Assembly (NCBI GenBank): GCA_030835085.1
Contig: JAUQWQ010000032.1
Location: 1-51,237 of the forward strand
DNA length: 51,237 nt
Reading direction: 5' to 3'
Source of the DNA: Ignavibacteria bacterium
GTDB taxonomy: Bacteria > Bacteroidota > Ignavibacteria > Tepidaquicellales > OLB5
A program made the position numbers and the translations under genes. The first letter of the stretch is position 1, and each line of letters starts with the position of its first letter. Of this stretch, positions 1 to 8,523 are shown piece after piece. The notes below the pieces were generated by a model. That model was given only the letters and a program-made list of their open reading frames with translations. It did not search any database and was not told where the DNA came from.

Positions 1-190
1 TAGACGGGACTGAATTACTCCCGCTTAAATCAAAAATTATATTTTTATAAAAATATAGCAGGCATTCGAACTTTACCCGGCTTAGACGGGACTGAATTAC
101 TCCCGCTTAAATCAAAAATTATATTTTTATAAAAATATAGCAGGCATTCGAACTTTACCCGGCTTAGACGGGACTGAATTACTCCCGCTT
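1..190. repeat. Tandem repeat array, 82-bp period, about 2.3 copies visible and cut by the window start
   Basis: tagacgggactgaattactcccgctt recurs at 1, 83 and 165; intervening sequence identical by eye; each full unit contains the 18-bp palindrome atatttttataaaaatat (39-56, 121-138). Confidence 0.95.
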
Positions 191-314
191 ATAAGCAAAA
201 ATACCTAAAATTTAGACTCAATTCAATTTATTATATTATCTATTTGTCATAGATTTAAATAATGATTATTAGTAATTTAAAGCTAATATAATTCCCATAA
301 TTTAAAATATATTT

Positions 315-683
315 ATGGCTAAGAATAAAATTGCTATTGTTGAAGATGAAGGTATTGTAGCAATGGATATCAGCAAGTGCCTTACAAGCCTTGGCTATGA
401 TGTTGCCTTTATATCTGATTCGGGAGAGAAAGTCCTGGAAATTGTAAAAGAATCACAACCTGACCTTATACTAATGGATGTTGAACTGAAAGGGAAGTTA
501 AACGGTTTGGAAACAGCAAAAATGCTTAAAGAAAAATATGATATTCATATTGTATTTCTGACAGCATTTGAGGATGAAACTACACTGAACAGAATCGGGG
601 AACTCAGTCCTGACGGATATCTTGTAAAACCTTTTGAAGACGAGCATCTTCAGAATACTCTAAACAGAGTCCTTGGTAAATAA
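315..683 (+). CDS. Single-domain response regulator (CheY-like receiver)
   Basis: Receiver motifs: IVEDE, DLILMDVELKG phospho-acceptor Asp, FLTA, GYLVKPF. Confidence 0.93.
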   Translation: MAKNKIAIVEDEGIVAMDISKCLTSLGYDVAFISDSGEKVLEIVKESQPDLILMDVELKGKLNGLETAKMLKEKYDIHIVFLTAFEDETTLNRIGELSPDGYLVKPFEDEHLQNTLNRVLGK

Positions 684-714
684 ACGGTTTAACTTATTTT
701 GAATCGCCAAAAAT

Positions 715-1725
715 TCAATCACCGCCGTTTATTGTATTTATAATCGTACCGAACTCACCTGCAGCCCAGCCGGTTTGTGAATCTATAAAAATGATACTTC
801 GCAGATAATTTTGCGTTACCGGATTACTTCTTGTGAATGTTTCTCCACCGTTTATTGTTTTCAGTATCAAGCCCTGGTTGCCGGTTAAAAAGCCGGTTTG
901 TTCATTAATAAAAAATACTGAAGCAAATTCGCCATTCACTGGTGAGCTGATTAAGCTCCATGTTACCCCTTTATTAGTAGTTTTAATTATAGTGCCGTTC
1001 TGTCCGCAGGAAAAACCGGTGAATTCATTTGTAAAATGAATTGATTTTAGTGTGTAATTTGTACCTGATTGCTGAAAGCTCCAAGTATTGCCGAAATCAC
1101 TGCTGTTTATTATTGTCCCCAGGTCACCGCTTACATATGCTTCGCCTGTTTGGTTGAGCGAAATTAAATACAGAGCCTGATTAGTGTTAGTTGAAGCTGA
1201 ATCCCAGTTAATGCCTCCGTCAGATGTTCTGATTATTGTGCCTGAATTACCGCAGGCAACAGCATTTTGCTGATCGAAGAATTTAATGTCATATAGAATT
1301 TCAGTGGTATTAGTAGTTAACGGCAGCCATGCAGCACCCCCGTTGGTAGTTTTGTTTATTTTGCCTTTAGTACCTGCAATGTATCCGGTATTTTCATCTA
1401 GGAAATAAACCGAATTGTAGCTGGCAGAATCATAAACTGTCAGCGGTATCCTGAACCAGCTTGTTCCGTTGTTTGTAGTTTTGATTATCTTATTTGTATC
1501 GTTAGGGAAAGAATTGCCGGCTGCAAATCCGGTTTGTGAATTAACAAAAAAAACACATTTCAGATTGTTAGTTATATTTGTTGGCTGGACATTCCACGTT
1601 ATTAATGGTTCTTCCGGCACTACAGGTGAATCATTTTTTTTGCATGAATAAAATACTGCAGAAAGTGAAAAAAGAAGAAGAAAGGGCAAGCCAGAAAAGA
1701 ATAATGAATTGGTTGATTTTATCAT
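715..1725 (-). CDS. YCF48/BNR-like repeat lipoprotein (probable beta-propeller)
   Basis: Lipobox-like SAVFYSC after a hydrophobic N-terminus; seven repeats of the TGxxxGxxGTIIKTTNGGxTW type. Confidence 0.88.
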   Translation of the reverse strand: MIKSTNSLFFSGLPFLLLFSLSAVFYSCKKNDSPVVPEEPLITWNVQPTNITNNLKCVFFVNSQTGFAAGNSFPNDTNKIIKTTNNGTSWFRIPLTVYDSASYNSVYFLDENTGYIAGTKGKINKTTNGGAAWLPLTTNTTEILYDIKFFDQQNAVACGNSGTIIRTSDGGINWDSASTNTNQALYLISLNQTGEAYVSGDLGTIINSSDFGNTWSFQQSGTNYTLKSIHFTNEFTGFSCGQNGTIIKTTNKGVTWSLISSPVNGEFASVFFINEQTGFLTGNQGLILKTINGGETFTRSNPVTQNYLRSIIFIDSQTGWAAGEFGTIINTINGGD

Positions 1726-1885
1726 ATATTATCACAAATTAATAAATTCACATATAACATTCAATTTAAATTCTGCAATAGTATTTAAACATTTTTTGCA
1801 GAACTTTGGCAGTGCAATACTTGTTTTATTTATTAATAATGGATATATTTAAATAAATATTTTATAAAATATTATCGGCTAAAAA

Positions 1886-2404
1886 ATGAAAAAACTAACT
1901 TCAGCTTTATTATTATTAATTGTTGTTACTTTTTCATCAATGGGTTTTTCACCAAATGATGACTATACAAATGAAAGCATCAGTAAGCTCTCAGGGGTCT
2001 ACCTGGAAGGTAAACTGGATTTCGAAAATCCGGTTATGGTTGATGTTGATAAAGACGGTGATTTTGACGCGTTGAAATTTGATGACGGCAATGTCTCTTA
2101 TTACAAAAATATGGGAACCAATGAAAACCCCTCATTTGTACTGGAAGATAAAAATTATGAAACATACAGCAGAACATTTTTCGTTGATCCCAAAATGCCT
2201 TACCCAATGTTTTTTGCAGATAAAGATGGGGATGGTGATATGGATATGTTTGTAGTGAAGGATAAAGAATATAACAAACAGCAGCAAAAGTTTGAATATA
2301 AGGTATCAAATGCTGAGAATTCTATGGATCTCAGTACAGGTACATTGATTACAATAATTCTGGTACTTGTTATAGTGTTGTTAGTACTTGCAATTCTAAG
2401 ATAA
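1886..2404 (+). CDS. Secreted FG-GAP/VCBS-like calcium-loop protein with C-terminal transmembrane segment
   Basis: Signal peptide; DVDKDGDFDALKFDD and ADKDGDGDMDMFVVKD loops; C-terminal TLITIILVLVIVLLVLAILR. Confidence 0.75.
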   Translation: MKKLTSALLLLIVVTFSSMGFSPNDDYTNESISKLSGVYLEGKLDFENPVMVDVDKDGDFDALKFDDGNVSYYKNMGTNENPSFVLEDKNYETYSRTFFVDPKMPYPMFFADKDGDGDMDMFVVKDKEYNKQQQKFEYKVSNAENSMDLSTGTLITIILVLVIVLLVLAILR

Positions 2405-2420
2405 TTACAATTCAGGGCAT

Positions 2421-2452
2421 AAAAAAAGGGAGCTTATTAGCTCCCTTTTTTT
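2421..2452. terminator. Bidirectional intrinsic terminator between convergent genes
   Basis: aaaaaaagggagc-ttatta-gctcccttttttt hairpin with A/T tracts on both sides. Confidence 0.9.
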
Positions 2453-2468
2453 ATACTCTCTAAAATTG

Positions 2469-2840
2469 TCAGTCAATAATCAATTTTGAGCTTTCCTTAA
2501 TATTACCTGAAGAAAGTACACAGGTAAAACTTCCCCTGCCTAAATTAACTGAACTGATATTGATCTCATATGTACCTGCTTTAAGATTATTGTATATATA
2601 TGTCCTAATAAGACTGTTCGATTCATTATACAGTGAAATGTTCACAACTGAAACAGATGGCAGATCAAATTTTATCTGGTTTTCTGAAACCTGGTAGATC
2701 CTGTATTCTTTATCAATTGTGATTTTACTTTCTATTCCCGCAATAGAACCGTCTGGAAAATTAATATCCTTAAAATCCTGTGCAATTAATATACCAGCAT
2801 TAAAAAATATGAATATCGCAATAATTGTTGTTTTTATCAT
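2469..2840 (-). CDS. Small secreted protein, mostly a T9SS type A-like C-terminal sorting domain
   Basis: Signal peptide (IFIFFNAGILIAQ), then IKFDLPSVSVVNISLYNESNSLIRTYIYNNLKAGTYEINISSVNLGRGSFTCVLSSGNIKESSKLIID, matching Por-secretion CTD spacing. Confidence 0.75.
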   Translation of the reverse strand: MIKTTIIAIFIFFNAGILIAQDFKDINFPDGSIAGIESKITIDKEYRIYQVSENQIKFDLPSVSVVNISLYNESNSLIRTYIYNNLKAGTYEINISSVNLGRGSFTCVLSSGNIKESSKLIID

Positions 2841-3066
2841 AAATAAATAATTTTTTCTAACCTATTGTTTATTAAATAGTAAATATAGATTAATTTCTAA
2901 TGTAGTAATTGAATTACCGATAAATACTACATAAAAATATTAGAAAACTACCGAGTATTCAATACCACATAGGAGGTATAGTACCGGATTGTTTGTTGTT
3001 TTTATGTAATTTCATTGAAATTTTTGCTTATAATTGCTATAATTGTTGAAAATCAAGTTAAATTAA

Positions 3067-4791
3067 ATGAAATTCAGCCAATATTTTTTACCGACATTAA
3101 AAGAAGTACCTTCAGATTCAGTAATTCCATCACATATACTCATGGTTCGCTCCGGTATGATAAGGCCGCTGACAGCCGGCGTATATTCTTATTTACCGCT
3201 GGGTCTCAGGGTATTTAAAAAGGTTGAAAAAGTTGTGCGAGAAGAAATGAATGCAATTGGCGGTTGTGAATTTTATTTACCGGCACTTTCACCAAATGAG
3301 CTTTGGGCTGAAACTGGCAGACTTGAAGATTATGGCGATGATATATTCAGAATAAAGAATCGGGAGCTGGTGCTAGCACCGACCCATGAAGAAGTATTTA
3401 CTTCTTTAGCAAAACCTAACCTCATATCATATAAACAGCTTCCCCAGATTTGGTACCAGATACAGACAAAGTTCCGTAATGAACCGCGTCCAAGAGGCGG
3501 TGTATTGCGCGGAAGGCAGTTTACAATGAAGGACGCATATTCATTTGACGCAACCTGGGATGGTTTGGATGAATCATACGATAAACATGCCGGGGCATAC
3601 AGGAATATATTTACACGGTGCGGATTAAGATTTTTTACAGTATCGGCTTTCAGCGGAGCTATGGGCGGAAGTGAGTCAGAAGAATTTATGGTTGAAGCGG
3701 ATGCTGGTGAAGATACGGTTGTATTAAGCAGAGATAATAAATACGCATCAAATATAGAAGTGGCAATTTCATTTTCAGAAAATATCGGAAGAAAAGATTC
3801 AAATCTTTCTTTAGAAGAATTTCATACCCCAGATATTAAAAGTATTGAAGAACTTGCAGGATTCCTTGGGATCACTGACAGATCAAGGCTTGCCAAATCC
3901 AGGTTGTTTGTAATTCCTTCAAAGACTGAACGCAAAAAAGATGAATACGTACTGGCCTTAGTATGCGGTGATGATGAATTCAGCGAAACAAAGCTTGCAA
4001 ATAAGTTTGCAGGCATAAGACCCGGTCACCCTGAAGAATTGATGGAAATTGCAGGAGCTGATGCCGGTTCAATCGGTCCGGTTAATTTTAAGAACAAAGA
4101 TGTTAAGATAATTGCTGACTTAAGATTAAAGGATGCGGATGAACTTACAAGCGGCGCTTGTAAAAATGATTATCATATAAAAAATATCGATCTTAAACGT
4201 GATGTTCCCGGAATTACATATATGGATATGAGGACAGTTAAAGATGGTGAGCTGACAGCAGATAAAAATTCAACTTTAAGGATGACTAAAGCTATTGAAG
4301 TAGGTCACATTTTTAAGCTTGGAACAAGATATGCCGAAGCACTTGGTGCGAAATACCTTGATGTTAACGGCAAAGAGAACGTTATTATTATGGGAAGTTA
4401 CGGTATTGGTATTGAACGAATTGCAGCCGCATATATTGAACAGAATCACGATAAAGACGGAATTATATGGAGCGGTGAAATTTCACCTTTCCAGATTCAC
4501 CTGGTAAGTGTGAACAAAAAATCTGATCCGGTGAAGGCTTCAGCTGAAAAACTATACATTGAACTTACTGCTAAGGGTTATGAAGTGTTATTTGATGACA
4601 GGGATGATATCAGCCCCGGTGTCAAATTTAAGGATGCTGATTTGATCGGAATTCCTCTGCAATTGGTTGTAAGCGATAAAAACATGAAAAATGACGAAAT
4701 TGAAGTAAAATTCAGAAAAACGGGCGAAAGAGAAAGAATAAAATATTCTGAAATTATCCAGAGTATCCCAAAGTTAATGGAAAAGTTATAA
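3067..4791 (+). CDS. proS: Prolyl-tRNA synthetase (bacterial type)
   Basis: Full-length class II synthetase: TKFRNEPRPRGGVLRGRQFTMKDAYSFD, GSYGIGIERIAAAYIEQNHD, anticodon-binding C-terminal domain. Confidence 0.97.
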   Translation: MKFSQYFLPTLKEVPSDSVIPSHILMVRSGMIRPLTAGVYSYLPLGLRVFKKVEKVVREEMNAIGGCEFYLPALSPNELWAETGRLEDYGDDIFRIKNRELVLAPTHEEVFTSLAKPNLISYKQLPQIWYQIQTKFRNEPRPRGGVLRGRQFTMKDAYSFDATWDGLDESYDKHAGAYRNIFTRCGLRFFTVSAFSGAMGGSESEEFMVEADAGEDTVVLSRDNKYASNIEVAISFSENIGRKDSNLSLEEFHTPDIKSIEELAGFLGITDRSRLAKSRLFVIPSKTERKKDEYVLALVCGDDEFSETKLANKFAGIRPGHPEELMEIAGADAGSIGPVNFKNKDVKIIADLRLKDADELTSGACKNDYHIKNIDLKRDVPGITYMDMRTVKDGELTADKNSTLRMTKAIEVGHIFKLGTRYAEALGAKYLDVNGKENVIIMGSYGIGIERIAAAYIEQNHDKDGIIWSGEISPFQIHLVSVNKKSDPVKASAEKLYIELTAKGYEVLFDDRDDISPGVKFKDADLIGIPLQLVVSDKNMKNDEIEVKFRKTGERERIKYSEIIQSIPKLMEKL

Positions 4792-4793
4792 TA

Positions 4794-4824
4794 TTGCTAA
4801 TTAAGCAAAAAATTATAATTTTTA
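4794..4824. terminator. Possible terminator/AT palindrome downstream of proS
   Basis: ttgct-aatta-agcaa stem followed by perfect 16-bp palindrome aaaaattataattttt (4809-4824). Confidence 0.35.
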
Positions 4825-4928
4825 CGGATTAAGTCAAGATTTTCAAAACATTTCAATATTCTACATAAAGTAAAGACAACTCTATAGCTAAAAGTTATAC
4901 CAATCTTTTTTGAACTAAATTAATATTT

Positions 4929-6503
4929 TTGGGCTTAAGTTTAACTAACAGGCAGCTGATAATGTTCGGGTTTGTTGTATTATTAGCAGGCGCTGTTTTT
5001 GGCAGCGTTAGTTTAACATATCCGTTTGGAAGAGACCAGGCGATCTATGCTTACGCAGGTAAGCTGCTGCTTGAAGGTAAAATGAATTATCTTTACGTAT
5101 TTGATCTTAAGCCTCCAGGCATCCATTTCCTTTTCGCGTTTATTCAGTTTGTTTCGGGCGAATCAATGTTTAATACCAGGATATTTGATATTATCTGGCA
5201 GTCTGTTACGGCTTTTGTTGTTCTTGTTATTGCTTACAGGGTTACCCGTGAGAAACTACTGGCAGTGATTGCTTCGTTCATTTACATTTTCCTTTATTAC
5301 AGGCAAGATTACTGGCATACTTTGCAGGCTGACGGCTCACTAAATTTGTTATTCGCACTATCGGTATTGTTATTACTTTCCAGTCATGATTCTCATTCAT
5401 TCATAAAGTTATTTTTTGCCAGTATACTTTTCACCGCGGCTCTATTGTTCAAATATACAATAATCTCTTTTTTACCTTTGCTTTTTGTAGTACTGCTTAT
5501 TGATAAAAAAGATCTGCTTTCATTAAGAATAAAGAACGTTCTTGTCTTTACCGGGGGTTTAATTTTTGCCGCTTTGGCAGTGTTATTATTGTATTATTTC
5601 ACAAAATCATTAGATGCTTTTTGGGACATTCAGTTCACTCAAACGCCATTATATACTAAAATAGCTTATGAAACGGAAACCGGAGAATATATTTCGGGAC
5701 AGCTGCTCAAGCTTTTCACATACTCCGTATACAGTCCATTGATATGGCTGTCTTTTGGCGGGTTCATTTACTTAGCTGTAAAGCGTAAAGTGGATTTTAC
5801 AGGACTTATTCTGCTTGCATGGATAGTTTCATCACTTTTCAGCCTCATAGTTCAGTGGAAATTCTATTATTATCATTTTCTGGTTATAATACCTGCTGTA
5901 TCTGTTGGGGCAGTGCTCGGACTATCAGTTATAAAAAAAATATTAGTAAATAGATCATTACTATTCAGGTTTGTATTGATCGTTTTTATAATAGGATTTG
6001 TTGCCTTTGCCTTTAAGCCTTACTACCAAAATTATGAAACTTTATTTGGTTTTGTTTCCGGTAAAGAAAACCTTGAAAGTGTATATGTCAAAAACGGATT
6101 CACCAGCGACACAGTTTTTATGGTTGGAAAGACCTTAAAAGCGGTTGAAATAGTAAAAAATGAAACCGGGATAGAAGATGGTATTTATGTTTGGGGATTT
6201 GATCCGTTAGTTTACTATCTCGCAGATAGGAAGTGTATTTCCAGGTTCATTTATAACTTTCCTTTGTTATGGAAAGGGGAGAATTCAGCATTCCGGAAAG
6301 AATTTATGTCGGAGCTGGAGAAAAACAATCCGAAACTGATAATTGTAGCTTCCAATGACCCGCTTTATTTTATTTCGGGGTATAATGAAGATTCCAAACA
6401 GCTTGTTAAACGATTTCCTGAATTTGATACTTTTTTGAATTCAAAATATACTTATAAGCGTAATGCCGATGATTATGAATTTTATGAATTGAAGAAATGG
6501 TAA
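4929..6503 (+). CDS. Polytopic GT-C family glycosyltransferase (ArnT/PMT, GT39-like)
   Basis: Multiple TM helices; early FGRDQAIYAYAGKLLLEGKMNYLYVFDLKPPG (acidic first-loop motif typical of PMT/ArnT-like GT-C). TTG start as listed. Confidence 0.8.
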   Translation: MGLSLTNRQLIMFGFVVLLAGAVFGSVSLTYPFGRDQAIYAYAGKLLLEGKMNYLYVFDLKPPGIHFLFAFIQFVSGESMFNTRIFDIIWQSVTAFVVLVIAYRVTREKLLAVIASFIYIFLYYRQDYWHTLQADGSLNLLFALSVLLLLSSHDSHSFIKLFFASILFTAALLFKYTIISFLPLLFVVLLIDKKDLLSLRIKNVLVFTGGLIFAALAVLLLYYFTKSLDAFWDIQFTQTPLYTKIAYETETGEYISGQLLKLFTYSVYSPLIWLSFGGFIYLAVKRKVDFTGLILLAWIVSSLFSLIVQWKFYYYHFLVIIPAVSVGAVLGLSVIKKILVNRSLLFRFVLIVFIIGFVAFAFKPYYQNYETLFGFVSGKENLESVYVKNGFTSDTVFMVGKTLKAVEIVKNETGIEDGIYVWGFDPLVYYLADRKCISRFIYNFPLLWKGENSAFRKEFMSELEKNNPKLIIVASNDPLYFISGYNEDSKQLVKRFPEFDTFLNSKYTYKRNADDYEFYELKKW

Positions 6504-7096
6504 AGAAAAACAGAATTATTCTGGCATCAGCTTCACCCAGAAGAAAATTGCTTTTAAATGCACTATTAAAGAATTTTGGATTGAAGTTTGATGTAATACA
6601 AGCTAATATTGTTGAATATATACCTGAAAAGGTTCGAGATTATGGAAATTTTGCAGCAAATTTAGCTGAATTAAAGGCTTTAGAAGTTGCTGTTAAAAAT
6701 AATGGCATAATAATTGCAGCAGATACAATTGTTGTATTTGAGGGTAAGATTTTAGGGAAACCGAATTCTGAAGCGGTTGCAAAGAAAATGCTTAAATTAC
6801 TTAGTGGAAATACACACAGAGTATATACAGGGTTAGTAATTTATGATACTTCAGGTAATAAGTTGTATAAAACATTTGAAGTTACATCTGTACGTTTCAG
6901 AAAACTTTTAGCTAAAGAAATTGAGTTTTATGTAAACTCAGGTTCACCAATGGATAAAGCCGGCGCATACGGTATACAGGATGACTTTGGCAGTACATTT
7001 GTTGAAAAAATTAATGGTGATTATTTTAATGTTGTAGGTTTGCCGGTTTTTAAATTATATAATGCATTAACTCATTTTCTAAAACTAATTAACTGA
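6497..7096 (+). CDS. maf: Maf-like nucleotide pyrophosphatase
   Basis: IILASASPRRKLLL, ADTIVV, GKPNS, TGL, GKAGAYGIQ-like DKAGAYGIQDDFG. Confidence 0.93.
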   Translation: MVKKNRIILASASPRRKLLLNALLKNFGLKFDVIQANIVEYIPEKVRDYGNFAANLAELKALEVAVKNNGIIIAADTIVVFEGKILGKPNSEAVAKKMLKLLSGNTHRVYTGLVIYDTSGNKLYKTFEVTSVRFRKLLAKEIEFYVNSGSPMDKAGAYGIQDDFGSTFVEKINGDYFNVVGLPVFKLYNALTHFLKLIN

Positions 7097-8071
7097 TTGT
7101 ACCAGAAATATAAAAAAAAGATAATATTTTCCGTTGTATTAGGTGCTGTTGTATTCCTTGGGCTTAGCATTTATGCTAATTTTAATGAGTTGATGGAAGC
7201 TTTTGCCCTGTATAACTGGATTTTGTTCCCGGTAATTTTATTGCTTTCTTTATGTAACTATTGTTTCAGGTTTTTCAGGTGGGAGTATTATACAAAGGTA
7301 CTGGATATTAAAATTGAAAGAAAAATGAGTTTTGTTATCTTTCTTTCTTCATTTATAATGTCAGTTACACCCGGCAAAATTGGTGAAGTCTTTAAATCAT
7401 ATTTACTTAAAGAACAGAACGGGACGCCGGTAAGTAAAAGCGCACCTATAGTTTTTGCCGAAAGAATTACAGATTTTTTATCATTGGTATTGCTTAGTTT
7501 AACCGGTGCTTTAATGTTCGGTTACGGTACAAATATGATTATTGGCTTTGGATTATTATTTGTTTTAACTGTATTTGTTATCAGCAATAAGAAACTATCA
7601 TATTTTATTATTGGATTACTGGAAAAAGTTAGTTTTTTCGCTAAAAAGTCGCAAAAAATACATACTGCATACGATAGTATTTATCAAATGGTAAAATTTA
7701 AGGAATTAATAATAACCATAATTTTGAGTATTTTTGCTTGGTCGTTTGAATGTTTGAGTTTTTATCTGGTAATTAACGGTTTCAGCGTTCTAGGTGCTCC
7801 GCATATTGATATTTTTATTGCAACATTTATTTATGGATTTGCTACAATCGCAGGGGCTGTAACAATGCTGCCCGGAGGTTTAGGAGCTACAGACGCAAGT
7901 ATTACTACTTTACTTGTACTTTTAGCTATTCCAAAGAGTGTTTCAGTTGCCGCTACATTGATCATCAGGGCAGCAACTTTGTGGTTTGCAGTTATTGTGG
8001 GAATTGCTGCTGTGATGGTTTACCAGAAGATCTCACACAAAAATATTAATGAAATTGTTTTGGAATCATAA
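7097..8071 (+). CDS. Lysylphosphatidylglycerol synthase TM region / YbhN (UPF0104) family membrane protein
   Basis: Polytopic; VTPGKIGEVFKSYLLKEQNGTPVSKSAPIVFAERITDF and LPGGLGATDASI motifs. TTG start directly after the maf stop. Confidence 0.88.
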   Translation: MYQKYKKKIIFSVVLGAVVFLGLSIYANFNELMEAFALYNWILFPVILLLSLCNYCFRFFRWEYYTKVLDIKIERKMSFVIFLSSFIMSVTPGKIGEVFKSYLLKEQNGTPVSKSAPIVFAERITDFLSLVLLSLTGALMFGYGTNMIIGFGLLFVLTVFVISNKKLSYFIIGLLEKVSFFAKKSQKIHTAYDSIYQMVKFKELIITIILSIFAWSFECLSFYLVINGFSVLGAPHIDIFIATFIYGFATIAGAVTMLPGGLGATDASITTLLVLLAIPKSVSVAATLIIRAATLWFAVIVGIAAVMVYQKISHKNINEIVLES

Positions 8072-8083
8072 CAATTATATATC

Positions 8084-8497
8084 ATGGAAAGAAAAATACG
8101 CGTAATTATCGCAAAAGCCGGATTAGACGGTCACGATAGAGGAGCAAAGGTTATTGCTGCAGCATTCAGGGATGCCGGAATTGAAGTAATTTATCTTGGA
8201 TTAAGACAAACTCCTGAAATGATTGTTGAAGCTGCTCTGCAGGAAGATGCTGATGCAATTGGTATAAGTATATTAAGCGGAGCCCATATGACGGTATTTA
8301 AAAAAATACTGGATACAATGAAATCCAAACAGCTTGATAATGTTCTTCTGTTTGGTGGCGGTATAATACCAAAAGAAGATATAGATAAACTGAAGTCCAT
8401 AGGTGTTGGAGAGTTATTTACACCGGGAACACCAACCACTGAGACAATTGAATATGTGAAAAAGTGGGTTGGTGAGCACAGGGCTCTTGAAGTTTAA
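8084..8497 (+). CDS. Cobalamin-binding subunit/domain protein (methylmalonyl-CoA mutase C-terminal type)
   Basis: [38 protein letters not shown] with DxHxxG cobalamin motif; [16 protein letters not shown]. Confidence 0.93.
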   Translation: MERKIRVIIAKAGLDGHDRGAKVIAAAFRDAGIEVIYLGLRQTPEMIVEAALQEDADAIGISILSGAHMTVFKKILDTMKSKQLDNVLLFGGGIIPKEDIDKLKSIGVGELFTPGTPTTETIEYVKKWVGEHRALEV

Positions 8498-8523
8498 AAT
8501 AAAATTTTAAATAATATTTAATA

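Noticed and set aside
1-190. CRISPR array
   Set aside because: Whole 82-bp units are identical; no conserved-repeat/variable-spacer pattern and no cas genes seen.
1-190. Functional tRNA gene on the minus strand
   Set aside because: Only tRNA-like words are present; acceptor and T stems do not pair and no anticodon loop is found.
833-1651. Plus-strand ORFs 833..1039 and 1469..1651
   Set aside because: Antisense to the clear YCF48 repeat gene; they arise from its repeats.
2034-2309. Minus ORF of 91 aa
   Set aside because: Antisense to the FG-GAP-like gene; Pro/His/Tyr-rich translation is not protein-like.
3015-3218. Plus ORF of 67 aa overlapping the proS start
   Set aside because: Out-of-frame with proS, whose translation is strongly supported.
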